Part shown: piece after piece, positions 1 through 8,624 of the stretch
Layout: the number at the start of each line of letters is the position of its first letter
How positions within the stretch are numbered: the stretch's first letter is position 1
Source of the DNA: Sphingobacterium puteale
GTDB lineage: Bacteria; Bacteroidota; Bacteroidia; Sphingobacteriales; Sphingobacteriaceae
Direction: 5' to 3'
NCBI RefSeq assembly: GCF_003627955.1
Contig: NZ_RBWS01000009.1
Location: 124,001-188,000 of the forward strand
DNA length: 64,000 nucleotides
Translations under genes and position numbers: made by a program
The notes under the pieces: generated by a model
Database searches by the model: none
What the model saw: the letters and a program-made list of their open reading frames with translations, nothing else
What the model was told of the DNA's origin: nothing

Positions 1-1349
1 TCATAACGAACATCCTCCCAAATTTTTAGTTTCCCGGGTTCTTTAAGAGCTTTTCCGATCTGTCCTAGTTGCATCACACGACTTTGACTTGCTTTTCTGA
101 ACCATACAAGATAATAATCATTTTCGAGGCCAACCTTGAGATACATCAGTCCTGCAAAATTTAACTTTTCTTTGAAATGATGCTGGTGATTTAATCTAAA
201 GTTGTAATCCTTAAACAATGCTTTATCACTATGTTGTTGGAGAAATTGAATGATTTCATAAAACAGTGATTTATGCGGTGTATGACGGTGGTTGAAGACA
301 TCGCCCTGATTAAAAATGGCAAGACCATCTGCATTGACCAGTTCGGTGAGCGTATCTATATGCTGGACTAATGCGCAGTTAACCATTTTGTTCTCGGACA
401 GACTTTTTTTTAGCTCTTTTTCTGCCGAATTAAGAAGTTCTGTTCTTTCGAGCAGGTTTTGTTTTACGTGGCTTTCATACTTATTGGTAGCAGCCTGGAT
501 GGCAAAAGTACATAGTTTCCGTTGTTGCAGATCTACCTCTTTTTCATGGGTATGTTGAGCCACCACAAGTCCCCAGAATTCATCATCTATACAAATACGG
601 AAAAACAACGCGCTCTGGACGCTGATCTTTTCAAGAAAAAGATGATGAAGTTGAGGAAGCGGGCGCAAAAGACTGGAAAGTGTGTCTATGCTATCTTCCA
701 TATACACAAAATGCTGATCAACTTTTTTGATGTTGGGAACATAACGATACGAATAGCTGCTATAATATTCCATCGCTTCTTGGGGCATGAAATCTCTGGA
801 AAACTCTTTTCCTCTGAAATAAGGTTTACCGTCAGCGGTATGTTCGGCGATCACCTCACTATATCCGGTTTCCTGAATTTGAAGGACAAAAACACGATCG
901 TAATTTAGTAATCTATTGATTGCTAAGCAAACCCTATCCCAGTTGTTAGGTTGGATTGTGTCGAGTAAAAAGTTAAATTCGTTTATTTTTTTTGCGGAAA
1001 TATATTTTTTATGTTGTCGTTCCCATTCGATATAAAAATGACCTTGATATAGTTTGATTTTGAAATAGATACGTTCCTGATATACTTTTATGGGCAGGAT
1101 ATGACGTGACTGACTATTTTCACGCAATTCACTCATCACATCTGCGATCTTTTGAATAGCATCACCAAAAGCCTTGGCAAAACCTTCAAAAAAATTCGTG
1201 CGTAATAGAACGTCGGTAGGCAGATTGGCTTTTTCAGCCGCGAATTCGCTCAGAGCTACAATAGTATATTGTTCATCCAAAACAACAAGACTGCCAAAAT
1301 GCTGAAGTTTGATCGCATTTTGATTGTTAGATTGAAAATCAGTGTTCAT
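1..1349 (-). CDS. Phytochrome-like sensor protein, 3' end cut by window edge
   Basis: Open frame of about 449 codons reading from an ATG at 1349 off the left edge. The order PAS-like (about residues 8-110), GAF (about 125-300) and PHY-like (about 320-450) matches the photosensory core of bacteriophytochromes. The GAF segment has NYDRVFVLQI and the PHY segment has YYLVWFRKA followed by a W-E-x-V block. The family's chromophore-binding Cys near the N-terminus is absent: there is no Cys before about residue 140. The PASDIP motif is altered to SRDFMP, while a His in the PLPQLHHLFLEK segment may correspond to the conserved GAF His. An output domain, probably a histidine kinase, would lie beyond the edge. 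Bilin binding is therefore doubtful. Confidence 0.75.
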   Translation of the reverse strand, partial: MNTDFQSNNQNAIKLQHFGSLVVLDEQYTIVALSEFAAEKANLPTDVLLRTNFFEGFAKAFGDAIQKIADVMSELRENSQSRHILPIKVYQERIYFKIKLYQGHFYIEWERQHKKYISAKKINEFNFLLDTIQPNNWDRVCLAINRLLNYDRVFVLQIQETGYSEVIAEHTADGKPYFRGKEFSRDFMPQEAMEYYSSYSYRYVPNIKKVDQHFVYMEDSIDTLSSLLRPLPQLHHLFLEKISVQSALFFRICIDDEFWGLVVAQHTHEKEVDLQQRKLCTFAIQAATNKYESHVKQNLLERTELLNSAEKELKKSLSENKMVNCALVQHIDTLTELVNADGLAIFNQGDVFNHRHTPHKSLFYEIIQFLQQHSDKALFKDYNFRLNHQHHFKEKLNFAGLMYLKVGLENDYYLVWFRKASQSRVMQLGQIGKALKEPGKLKIWEDVRY

Positions 1350-1522
1350 AGTAACCCCAAAACTCCTTAAGATATATGCCTAAATATACGAAAAAATTAA
1401 TACAAGTAGATTGTCTATCGGTGATTAATAGGATATTTTTATTGAAACAGATTATCTTATTTGAATTTATTTTCTTAAAAAATTAATAATATTACGCGTT
1501 ACCTGGTCATCGTGGCTCCAAT

Positions 1523-2308
1523 TTATGGTCTATTCGGACGTATTCGATCTGCGAGGCCTTTAACGAGGAGTTTCCATTGCGGATAAGAGGCCCCAATTTT
1601 CGCGGCCAATCCAATAATTAAGTTCCTGATATTGTCACCTAGGCCATGATTTTCCACGTTAATAATTTCATTACGTCCAGCATATTGAATTAATATGCTG
1701 TTGCGTCGTTGTTCTACTAGGAACGTTGAAGAGGAGATACCTTCAAAAAAATGGGAGGTATCTTTGTTGTCGGGATGTCTTGGATCAGGACAGGGTTTTA
1801 GTGTCAAAGCAAGTAGCTTATATTCAGTCGTTACATCTTGGGTAATATTGACTACATTTACCCAGTCATAGCCTTCACTGCTGGGCAGGCCGGGGCCGGG
1901 AATATTCAGTCTGATGTAGTCATGTAATGCTAGCGGACGGTCAATCGGAAAACCGTTGCTGTCGGTCAACTGAAAAGTCGTGGCAGGGATTTTTGCAAGT
2001 TCATACCAGTAATTGACATCCAGGAGATAGGAGCATACGGTCTCAAAGGCCAAGTCGGCCATCGCTGCACTCTCAAAATCAACTGACTCAAAGCAATCAA
2101 GCTTCTTTCCTTCTTTCTGTTCAGGAATAATATTTTTCATGCCTTTTTGATTAAGAACAGTGTTCGCTCTCATATGGTTTGAAAGAAATAGTGAATCATT
2201 GACGGGTAACCTAAGGATATCTGTCCGTTCGCTGTAAATGTGTAAGTAATCAAGTTCATAACGATCTGTACACCACATATCCAACATTGGCCTAGTTTGC
2301 GTAGACAA
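1523..2308 (-). CDS. Conserved hypothetical protein, unknown function
   Basis: A 261-codon frame starting at TTG (2308), preceded about 8 nt upstream by AGGAA; ATG codons at residues 8 and 11 are alternative starts. I do not recognise the family. The protein looks soluble, with no signal peptide or membrane segment, and has a Pro/Gly-rich turn (NIPGPGLPSSEGYDW) around residues 130-150. Its neighbours are the phytochrome-like gene upstream in coordinate order and Ku 45 bp away on the same strand, so it may be transcribed after ku. No function is assigned. Confidence 0.6.
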   Translation of the reverse strand: MSTQTRPMLDMWCTDRYELDYLHIYSERTDILRLPVNDSLFLSNHMRANTVLNQKGMKNIIPEQKEGKKLDCFESVDFESAAMADLAFETVCSYLLDVNYWYELAKIPATTFQLTDSNGFPIDRPLALHDYIRLNIPGPGLPSSEGYDWVNVVNITQDVTTEYKLLALTLKPCPDPRHPDNKDTSHFFEGISSSTFLVEQRRNSILIQYAGRNEIINVENHGLGDNIRNLIIGLAAKIGASYPQWKLLVKGLADRIRPNRP

Positions 2309-2353
2309 TATGTATTTCCTGATTTGAGTTTATGTATTGAATAAATTTTTTAG

Positions 2354-3109
2354 TTAACCTAAGCTTGCTCTTAGTTTGGCGAGCAGGTCATTGGCCTTCG
2401 TATTTTCAACCTTTATTTTTCTTATTGTAGGCCGCTTACCTTTATCTTTTTGTTTGATAATCTTTAACAGTTCCTCACTATATTCATTTTTATAGTTGCT
2501 TAGATCAAAAGCCTGACTATGCTGTTGAATAAGTTGCGTGGCCATATCCATTTCTACTTTTTGTAGTTTGACTTCAGCAGGCAGTTTCAGTTCATCAAGG
2601 CTTCTTATTTCCTGTTGATAACGGATTTTGTTCAAAACCAAAACATTTTGATAGGGTTTTATGATGGCAAGGTGTTCTACATTACGCATGACAAAAGCGC
2701 CAAGCCCGGCTGTTTTTGTTTTATCAAGAGCTTTTAATAACAATTGATATGCTTTTTCACCACCTTTTTGGGGTTCAAGATAATAGGGTGTATCAAAATA
2801 TATACTGTCGATATCTGCCAATTTGACGAATGCATGTAAGTTGACGAGTTTTGATTTTTCCGGACTGGCATCTTCAAAATCAGCATCTTCCAATACCACA
2901 TAATGATCTTTCATAAAATATCCCTTGACAATATTATCCCACTTTACCTCTTTTCCTGTTTGTTCATTGACGCGTTTGAATTTAATATTGGCTAAATCTT
3001 TTCGATCTAGCATATCGAGATCAAGGCTGCTGCTTTCTGTTGCGCTATATAGTTTTATCGGGATGTTTACCAAACCAAATCCGATTGCTCCTGTCCAAAT
3101 GGCTCGCAT
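2354..3109 (-). CDS. ku: Non-homologous end-joining protein Ku
   Basis: A 251-aa protein opening with MRAIWTGAIGFGLVNIPIKLY, the hallmark start of bacterial Ku, followed by the Ku beta-barrel core (FKRVNEQTGKEVKWDNIVKGY; DTPYYLEPQKGGEKAYQLL). Bacterial Ku forms a homodimeric ring on double-strand break ends and recruits LigD. The length fits the short bacterial form, with a Lys/Arg-rich C-terminal tail (KDKGKRPTIRKIKVE) that in homologues contacts DNA. No ligD is in this window, so its partner must lie elsewhere. DNA topoisomerase IB sits 1.4 kb away on the same strand. Confidence 0.93.
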   Translation of the reverse strand: MRAIWTGAIGFGLVNIPIKLYSATESSSLDLDMLDRKDLANIKFKRVNEQTGKEVKWDNIVKGYFMKDHYVVLEDADFEDASPEKSKLVNLHAFVKLADIDSIYFDTPYYLEPQKGGEKAYQLLLKALDKTKTAGLGAFVMRNVEHLAIIKPYQNVLVLNKIRYQQEIRSLDELKLPAEVKLQKVEMDMATQLIQQHSQAFDLSNYKNEYSEELLKIIKQKDKGKRPTIRKIKVENTKANDLLAKLRASLG

Positions 3110-3299
3110 AGTATGTTATTTTTATCGCTATCTGATAGCCAGATTGCTTTATTACGATTATTCTAGAGAGATAACCGCTACTAAGTTGAAATAGTTTGGG
3201 CCATCCAAAAAATAGTGCTTTTGTTCTTTCCACGCCCGACGAAGTAATCCAAACTTTTCTTTCTGAAATTGGTTATAAGGGCATTGCTTATCTCACAAT

Positions 3300-4502
3300 A
3301 TGGATTTAAAATCATACGAACCTTTCTGGTTAATAAAAAATGGACTCCTGGCAACTTATCCCGCCCTGCGCGAGGACAAAGTCTGCGACGTTTTAATTGT
3401 TGGCGGCGGAATCACTGGCGCGCTGGTTGCTCACCAATGTATATCAATGGGGAAAAAGTGCGTGCTGATTGATAAACGGGAAATTGTTAATGGGAGTTCG
3501 GCGGCGACAACATCCATGTTGCAATACGAGATCGACACGCCGCTCTATCAATTAACGGAATTAATAGGCGAGGAAGGTGCCATCGCCAGTTATGAAGCTT
3601 GTAGTAAAGCAATTGACAATATCGGATTGCTTTCACGCAAGATCGAATCCAAAGCTGGTTTTCGGACTAAAGATTCATTATATTATGCTTCGCGCAAAAA
3701 GGATATTACTTGGCTAAAACAGGAATTTGATGCCCGGAAAGCTGCTGGGTTTAAAGTAAAATGGCTTAGCGAGAATGAAATCAAAACCAGATTCCATCTG
3801 GAGAAAGCCTACGGCGGAATACTCTCCGAAAAAGGAGCTAGTATAGATGTCTTTTGTTTTGCGCACGAACTGCTGACCCACAATGTCAGGCATGGATTGG
3901 AAGTTTTTGACAAGACAGCGCTTATTTCTGTAAAAAGCAATCTGCGCAGCCATACGGCAGAAGTATCTACAGGGGCAACGATCCGCGCAAAAAAAATAAT
4001 CTATTGCATCGGTTATGAGACAGTAGGCGTAATCCCAGAAAAATTTGTGGACTTAATCAGCACTTTTGCTATCGTTTCCGAAGTGAATCCCTCTCTTTAT
4101 CAGCGGTATAAAGACTTATTGATCTGGAATACTTCCGATCCTTACCTTTATATGCGGACGACCGATGATGGCCGATTTTTGCTAGGCGGCGAAGATGAAG
4201 GATTTCGTAACCCGCAAAAGCGTGATGCGTTGATCGCTAAAAAGACCGATAAGTTGGAAAGATCTTTTCACAAGATTTTCAATAAGTCTTTTTTCACAGA
4301 TTTTAGCTGGGCCGGAACCTTTGGCGTAACCAAAGACGGTCTGCCCTATATAGGTGAACATAAGCAATTTAAAAATACCTATTTCGTTTGTGGCTTTGGG
4401 GGCAATGGAATTACATTTTCGGTCACTGGAATGGAAATGGTCGCTCATTGGTTGGAAAATAAGAAACATCCCCTGTCCGAGTGGTTCAGGTTTGGACGCT
4501 AA
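3300..4502 (+). CDS. FAD-dependent oxidoreductase, DAO family
   Basis: A 400-aa protein with an N-terminal FAD dinucleotide-binding fold: VLIVGGGITGALVAHQC near residue 30, followed by a Glu/Asp-type strand end (CVLIDKREIVNGSSAAT). The C-terminal FADGLPYIGEH-like segment (VTKDGLPYIGEHKQF) and GFGGNGITFS are typical of the D-amino-acid oxidase/glycine oxidase superfamily. The substrate cannot be told from sequence; these are usually amine or amino-acid oxidases. It stands alone on the plus strand and converges with the topoisomerase gene, with only 4 bp between the stop codons. Confidence 0.85.
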   Translation: MDLKSYEPFWLIKNGLLATYPALREDKVCDVLIVGGGITGALVAHQCISMGKKCVLIDKREIVNGSSAATTSMLQYEIDTPLYQLTELIGEEGAIASYEACSKAIDNIGLLSRKIESKAGFRTKDSLYYASRKKDITWLKQEFDARKAAGFKVKWLSENEIKTRFHLEKAYGGILSEKGASIDVFCFAHELLTHNVRHGLEVFDKTALISVKSNLRSHTAEVSTGATIRAKKIIYCIGYETVGVIPEKFVDLISTFAIVSEVNPSLYQRYKDLLIWNTSDPYLYMRTTDDGRFLLGGEDEGFRNPQKRDALIAKKTDKLERSFHKIFNKSFFTDFSWAGTFGVTKDGLPYIGEHKQFKNTYFVCGFGGNGITFSVTGMEMVAHWLENKKHPLSEWFRFGR

Positions 4503-4506
4503 GGGT

Positions 4507-5472
4507 TTAGCTATATTTTAACAGAAAGCGAAATAGTTTATATTCGAGCTTACTCCCCGTCAATTTTTCTTTGATGACAGGGAATTTCCCTTCCATATAT
4601 ACCTGTTGTATGACCGGATGGATATAATAATTTTGTGATACAGTTTTGGTATTGCCCAATTGTTTGGCGATCGTCTTTATTACCTCATTTAGCTGTTTTT
4701 TTCGTGTGTTTAGATCATCTCCCTGCTTTGATCGGGATAATAGATCGAACGCTTCTCTGCTGGCTCCCCATATACGGATATCTTTACAGGTGATCTGTCC
4801 CGGACAATGATTACGCAGATAGGTATTAAAAGTGCGCCCGCAAAAATTGCTTTTGCCTATTTTTTTTTCGAGCTGAAATAGGTTTTTTCCCTTTAGTCGG
4901 AGCAGTTCGTCAAGTAATTTTGCCTGTTGTTTGTCTCGCCAGGTCTTTTCTTGGAAAACACCTTTTTTCCCTCTGTAAGCGAATGTGATGGTATTGCCCG
5001 TTATCTTGACATGCCGCTTTTCAAGGGTGCTGAGACCATACGACTTGTTTTCCAGCGTATAACGCTTATTGCCAATTCGGATAAGCGTACTGTCCATTAT
5101 TTTAAAAGCAATTGCACATAATTTTTCCATCGTCCAGTCCTTATGTTTCAAATGTCGGGAACTTATTTTCCTAAGATCCTGAAGGTACTGCCCCATATAG
5201 AGAACATGTCTAAATTTATCCGTTTGTTTTTGATGGACAAATTTTGGATGATAGATATATTGTTTGCGGTCCTTCTGGTCGAAACCATAGGCCTGGAGAT
5301 CATTTCTTGCACTCTTTGCAATCCAGACATTGTTCCAATTCGGCGGAATGACTAAATGACGTATCCGGTCCAATACCTTTGGATCCGTGATCTCTTTGCC
5401 TGAGCTATCAAAATATTTAAAGATTTTTCTAATTTTTCGCCTTGTGTAGCCTTGTTTATTTTTGATCTTCAT
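4507..5472 (-). CDS. DNA topoisomerase IB
   Basis: A 321-aa poxvirus-type topoisomerase IB. The N-terminal domain has IRHLVIPPNW and GFDQKDRKQYIYHPKF; the catalytic domain has RIGNKRYTLENKSYGLSTL (first catalytic Arg and Lys), CKDIRIWGAS (second Arg, usually RTWGAT) and NYYIHP, in which the Tyr before IHP (about residue 283) is the expected nucleophile. The enzyme relaxes supercoils by transient 3'-phosphotyrosyl nicking. Length is normal for the bacterial family. The segment before the nucleophile reads VSQNYYIHP rather than the common CRxSYIHP. Confidence 0.92.
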   Translation of the reverse strand: MKIKNKQGYTRRKIRKIFKYFDSSGKEITDPKVLDRIRHLVIPPNWNNVWIAKSARNDLQAYGFDQKDRKQYIYHPKFVHQKQTDKFRHVLYMGQYLQDLRKISSRHLKHKDWTMEKLCAIAFKIMDSTLIRIGNKRYTLENKSYGLSTLEKRHVKITGNTITFAYRGKKGVFQEKTWRDKQQAKLLDELLRLKGKNLFQLEKKIGKSNFCGRTFNTYLRNHCPGQITCKDIRIWGASREAFDLLSRSKQGDDLNTRKKQLNEVIKTIAKQLGNTKTVSQNYYIHPVIQQVYMEGKFPVIKEKLTGSKLEYKLFRFLLKYS

Positions 5473-5524
5473 ATAGACGCTTTATTTAGATAACAATTGT
5501 TGAACTTACGTCGTTGAATAATAA

Positions 5525-5559
5525 AAAAATCCTCATTATCGACAAATAAGGATCTTTTT
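5525..5559 (-). terminator. Probable terminator after the DUF2383 gene
   Basis: AAAAATCCT and AGGATCTTTTT flank a short loop just downstream of the minus-strand DUF2383 stop codon. The paired core is short (AATCCT/AGGATT-like) with A- and T-runs on both sides. Confidence 0.45.
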
Positions 5560-5583
5560 ATGGTTAAGTTAGACTATATTTAA

Positions 5584-6051
5584 TTATAATTCTTTATCCC
5601 TTAGTGTTTTGATGTACTCGTGGGCTTCCAATTGTATGGCCAGCTGTTTTTCGATCAGCAGGAGGAGGTCGTGTGTGATTTCCCAATCTTGATTGTCAAC
5701 AACATCTTTATAGGTCTTTGTAAAAGCATCTTCCCCCTGTTCACAACTTGAAAGCAGACTTTTTTGGTCATTGCCGGACACGGCAGATTTAATGTCCATC
5801 CATATTCTGAAAAGCTTACCGCTGATCATTGTACCGTCGGTAGCGGCCTTGGCCTGCTGTTCCAGATAGGGCTTAAGTTCTTCAATAAATAGTTCGGATT
5901 GATTCATATAATCAACGAAAATAGGGGGCAAGGTATCGATATGAAGACGGTCAGCAATCTCAATTGCTTTCTTATACCCTGCGATGCGATCATTGTTGAT
6001 CTGTATGAGATCATTGATCAATGTGCTATCATTTATTGTTATCGTTTCCAT
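5584..6051 (-). CDS. DUF2383 (PA2169-type) four-helix-bundle protein
   Basis: A 155-aa, helix-rich, cytoplasmic-looking protein. The opening INDSTLINDLIQINNDRIAGYKKAIE and the later ELKPYLEQQA and KLFRIWMDIKSA blocks match the ferritin-like DUF2383 family, often annotated PA2169 family. Its biochemical role is not established; family members recur in stress-associated gene clusters. Here it lies between topoisomerase IB and an ECF sigma factor, which fits such a cluster. ATG start at 6051. Confidence 0.8.
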   Translation of the reverse strand: METITINDSTLINDLIQINNDRIAGYKKAIEIADRLHIDTLPPIFVDYMNQSELFIEELKPYLEQQAKAATDGTMISGKLFRIWMDIKSAVSGNDQKSLLSSCEQGEDAFTKTYKDVVDNQDWEITHDLLLLIEKQLAIQLEAHEYIKTLRDKEL

Positions 6052-6275
6052 TTATTTTAGCGTTTTAAGATATTTGATTTCATTTCGATCTTAGAACCTA
6101 TGCCGGAGCCGTTCCGTTGAAAAAAATAGCAGTATGCGTATTTTTACCCTTTGGTAACTTTCCGGGTTGCCATTAAAAAAGCGATACACTCTGCAATGCC
6201 GTTTGAAGGTAAAATTGTCTGTCAAAACAGAGAGAATGGAACTCTGCTTGTCATGATTTGTTGATCTATCGGAAT

Positions 6276-6327
6276 TCAGCTAAAAAGAGACCACTTTATC
6301 TGAATAAAGTGGTCTCTTTTTAGCTGA
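6276..6327. terminator. 24-bp perfect inverted repeat, bidirectional terminator
   Basis: Left arm 6276-6299 and right arm 6304-6327 are perfectly complementary over 24 bp with the 4-nt loop CTGA. Each arm contains a run of five A or T, giving a U-rich strand in either direction. The right arm contains the stop codon of the small minus-strand frame at 6320-6526. Confidence 0.8.
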
Positions 6328-6526
6328 TGCAGATCTTATTTTGTTTTACCTGAGCAGGAAGTTTTTTTTCCTCTTCCACGTTGCTCTTGGTTTGTTTTTT
6401 GTTTATCGAGCTGGCCGCATCTGGCTGAACGATTGTTTTGTTATTTCCTTTGCCAATAGGACCGCCACAAATAATCAGCAAAATCGATAAATGCTGCTGA
6501 TTGAAGGCTATGTTTTTAGATTTCAT
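6320..6526 (-). CDS. Small hypothetical protein (68 aa), doubtful
   Basis: The frame begins with ATG at 6526 and has a short hydrophobic stretch (LSILLIICGG, residues 13-22) and a Lys/Glu-rich tail. A Cys at the end of the hydrophobic run vaguely resembles a lipobox but without a basic N-region of normal form. Its stop falls at the base of a strong terminator hairpin, which is what a genuine short transcript would show. It lies 85 bp downstream of the ECF sigma gene on the same strand. No family recognised. Confidence 0.3.
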   Translation of the reverse strand: MKSKNIAFNQQHLSILLIICGGPIGKGNNKTIVQPDAASSINKKQTKSNVEEEKKLPAQVKQNKICIS

Positions 6527-6611
6527 ATAGCTGTTTTTTAATGTATTGTCAAATTAATTCAAATTAATGTGAAGAACTCTACTTTGTTAACATTCAAAAG
6601 AACTTTTGGTT

Positions 6612-7112
6612 TTATTGAATTCGATATACTTTTAACTGTTTTTGCAGCTTCTTGCGGGTCATATGTATTCTCGTCTTTATGGTTCCTTCCGGCATCCCAA
6701 GATAGGACGCGATTTCGTGATATTTGTAACCTTCCAAAAATAACTGGAAGATCTGATAGTTGTCTTCGGAAAGACCGCACATGGCCTTCTCAATATCATC
6801 CGATACGAATTTATTCTCACCCTTATTCGCTTCTGTCGTTTTGTAAGCTTCCAAACCTATATAGGTCTCATGGATATCACTGGTTCTTTTGGCTTTACGA
6901 TATTGGTTAATATAGACATTCTTCATAATAACATACAACCACGACATTAATTTGGGATGCTTAATAAAGTCATCGATCGACTTCAATGCACGAATAAGTG
7001 TTTCTTGAATCAAATCCTCTTTTTCGTCAGGATCGGTGGTGAATTTTCCTGCGAAATGTTTTAATAGACTTCTTTTTTCTTCGACTAGCAAGTTTAAATT
7101 GGAATTGTTCAT
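6612..7112 (-). CDS. ECF RNA polymerase sigma factor
   Basis: A 166-aa sigma-70 family protein of the extracytoplasmic-function class. Region 2 is residues 10-80 (DEKEDLIQETLIRALKSID, then SWLYVIMKNVYINQYRKAKR) and region 4 is about 100-160, with a helix-turn-helix in YKYHEIASYLGMPEGTIKTR. There is no region 3. No anti-sigma gene is adjacent, so the activating signal cannot be inferred. Stress-type genes on either side are possible targets, but I see no shared promoter motif that would prove it. Confidence 0.92.
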   Translation of the reverse strand: MNNSNLNLLVEEKRSLLKHFAGKFTTDPDEKEDLIQETLIRALKSIDDFIKHPKLMSWLYVIMKNVYINQYRKAKRTSDIHETYIGLEAYKTTEANKGENKFVSDDIEKAMCGLSEDNYQIFQLFLEGYKYHEIASYLGMPEGTIKTRIHMTRKKLQKQLKVYRIQ

Positions 7113-7515
7113 GATATCTATCGTTTATTTAAATTGATTGATTTTCCAAACATATTGGTGCAATTAGAGTGCTAATTTTTGCCAAAATTGGGGTGTATAC
7201 CCTTGTTTAAACAGCTAAATGCGGAAAATACGTATACCGGATATTTTATACATTGTGGCTTATCAGCTACACGGAAAGACGGTTTATTCAAAAAAATAGT
7301 ACAGCAATAAAATAAGTTTACGCTCTTTTGTAGCTCCTCAAATGGGTATTTATTCCCTTAAGAAATGTTTAAATTACGGATATAGGTCACTGTTATTTAA
7401 CATTTCATATTGTTCAGGTTTTGGAGCAACACGGACAGTTTTTCAATTTTATCGAACTAAAGTTTAATGAAAGGGGTTCCTTTATTAAGAATCAGCACAT
7501 AAAAATAAATTATAT
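7113..7515. other. Gene-free intergenic region between divergent genes
   Basis: About 400 bp between the minus-strand sigma factor and the plus-strand lipoprotein. AT-rich, with no open frame, tRNA or convincing hairpin. It must hold the promoters of both divergent genes, but I could not identify a TTTG/TAnnTTTG pair with proper spacing. Confidence 0.5.
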
Positions 7516-7761
7516 ATGAAAGAGGTAAAGAAATTAATGGTTATTGTTGGAATCGGGCTACTATGTAGCACAACATTGTTTTCCTGTAAAAATTCTTCGA
7601 GAGATAATACGGAGGGAAGTGAACAATCAGATAATATAACTCCTAGTAATGCCGATGAAACAAGGTATAACTTAAGTGAGCAACAGAAGATGAGCATGCA
7701 GAAAGACACAACCTTATTGGATTCTGCTCAAAAAGATAGTTCAAAGGATATCAATCGTTAA
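7516..7761 (+). CDS. Small lipoprotein, unknown function
   Basis: An 81-aa precursor with a basic N-terminus (MKEVKKL), a hydrophobic core and the lipobox LFSC with Cys at about residue 24, so it is predicted to be lipidated and exported. The mature part is short, polar and Ser/Asp/Lys-rich (SRDNTEGSEQSDN; DTTLLDSAQKDSSKD) and probably disordered. It is divergent from the ECF sigma factor and ends at a strong terminator. No family recognised. Confidence 0.65.
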   Translation: MKEVKKLMVIVGIGLLCSTTLFSCKNSSRDNTEGSEQSDNITPSNADETRYNLSEQQKMSMQKDTTLLDSAQKDSSKDINR

Positions 7762-7792
7762 GTTTGCCGTTGGCAATTCAGCCGAAACTGCT

Positions 7793-7830
7793 AATTAAAA
7801 AACTCCCGTTATTTAGGGAGTTTTTTAATT
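7793..7830. terminator. 15-bp bidirectional terminator
   Basis: Arms 7793-7807 and 7816-7830 pair perfectly (AATTAAAAAACTCCC with its complement) around an 8-nt loop. It lies between the convergent lipoprotein and DUF7218 genes and touches the latter's stop codon. Confidence 0.85.
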
Positions 7831-8074
7831 AGGCGCGAATTGCTTTGATCAGGCTCTCCTTAGTCATTTTATGACGGCCTTTTATTCCGATTTTCTTGGC
7901 TTCCGCAAGTAATTCAGTTTTACTTCTTTCATCCAGCGCTGTGCTTTTTCCACCTTTTTTTCCCGAGTCGGGTGTATTCGCTATTCGGGCAGATTTTTCT
8001 TTACTGTAACCTTCACGGCGCAAAGCTTCGTATTTCGCGTCATCCTTGATCTGTTTACCATGATTTTTGGTCAT
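7829..8074 (-). CDS. DUF7218/Rho-N-like small basic protein
   Basis: An 81-aa, highly basic protein. The N-terminal half (HGKQIKDDAKYEALRREGYSKEKSARIANTP) is the signature of the DUF7218 family. The C-terminal half (KTELLAEAKKIGIKGRHKMTKESLIKAIRA) resembles a Rho termination factor N-terminal/SAP-like helix-extended-loop-helix fold, which suggests nucleic-acid binding. The GKKGGKS linker is flexible. It is probably transcribed after the acidic protein gene 21 bp upstream. Confidence 0.7.
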   Translation of the reverse strand: MTKNHGKQIKDDAKYEALRREGYSKEKSARIANTPDSGKKGGKSTALDERSKTELLAEAKKIGIKGRHKMTKESLIKAIRA

Positions 8075-8095
8075 AACGTTTATTTTAATTGTTGA

Positions 8096-8443
8096 TTATA
8101 AGCCTTTTTCCTCGACGTCCTCCTCCTCGTCTGAATCGGGGGGATAAATATCCTCCTCTTTATGATCCGGCTTCTCCGGATGTTTTTCGTGGTCCGGATC
8201 TATATGATCCAAATCGTCTCTGTCGCGTTGTTCTTCCTCTGTGGGATCGGGGCCTTCCGCATTTTCCGGATAGTATTTGTCAGGTGTCACCTCTTCTAGG
8301 TCAGGAACTCTAGGAGGTCTACGGACTGGCATGCCTTCATTTGTGCCTGGATTAGTATCGATAGGGTCTATTTCGTTCAAAAGCAAGAAAGCATCTTCGA
8401 ACTTTAATGGCATACCACTACGAAATTGAATTGTTGTTCTCAT
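8096..8443 (-). CDS. Acidic, proline-rich hypothetical protein
   Basis: A 115-aa protein with an ordinary N-terminal third (MRTTIQFRSGMPLKFEDAFLLLNEIDP) followed by a strongly acidic, Pro-rich tail (PTEEEQRDRDDLDHIDPDH; DSDEEEDVEEKGL) that is almost certainly disordered. It sits 21 bp upstream of the very basic DUF7218 protein on the same strand, so the pair would be oppositely charged partners. That pairing is only an inference from composition. No known family. Confidence 0.6.
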   Translation of the reverse strand: MRTTIQFRSGMPLKFEDAFLLLNEIDPIDTNPGTNEGMPVRRPPRVPDLEEVTPDKYYPENAEGPDPTEEEQRDRDDLDHIDPDHEKHPEKPDHKEEDIYPPDSDEEEDVEEKGL

Positions 8444-8624
8444 ATTCTATTTCCTTTTTGAATAGAACAATTACCGGGTTCGAATCGTTGTATTTATGTG
8501 AAATAGGTTTGCTATAATATAGATAAGATTGTTTCTGTATCAAAAATGAAATTAATAATAAATACAAAACTTTTCAATCATGCATCTTGTTATTAAATTA
8601 AAGTAATTTATTAAAAAAGATACT

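Noticed and set aside
316..908. Two plus-strand frames at the left edge
   Set aside because: They are antisense to the long phytochrome-like frame, which has clear PAS-GAF-PHY sequence.
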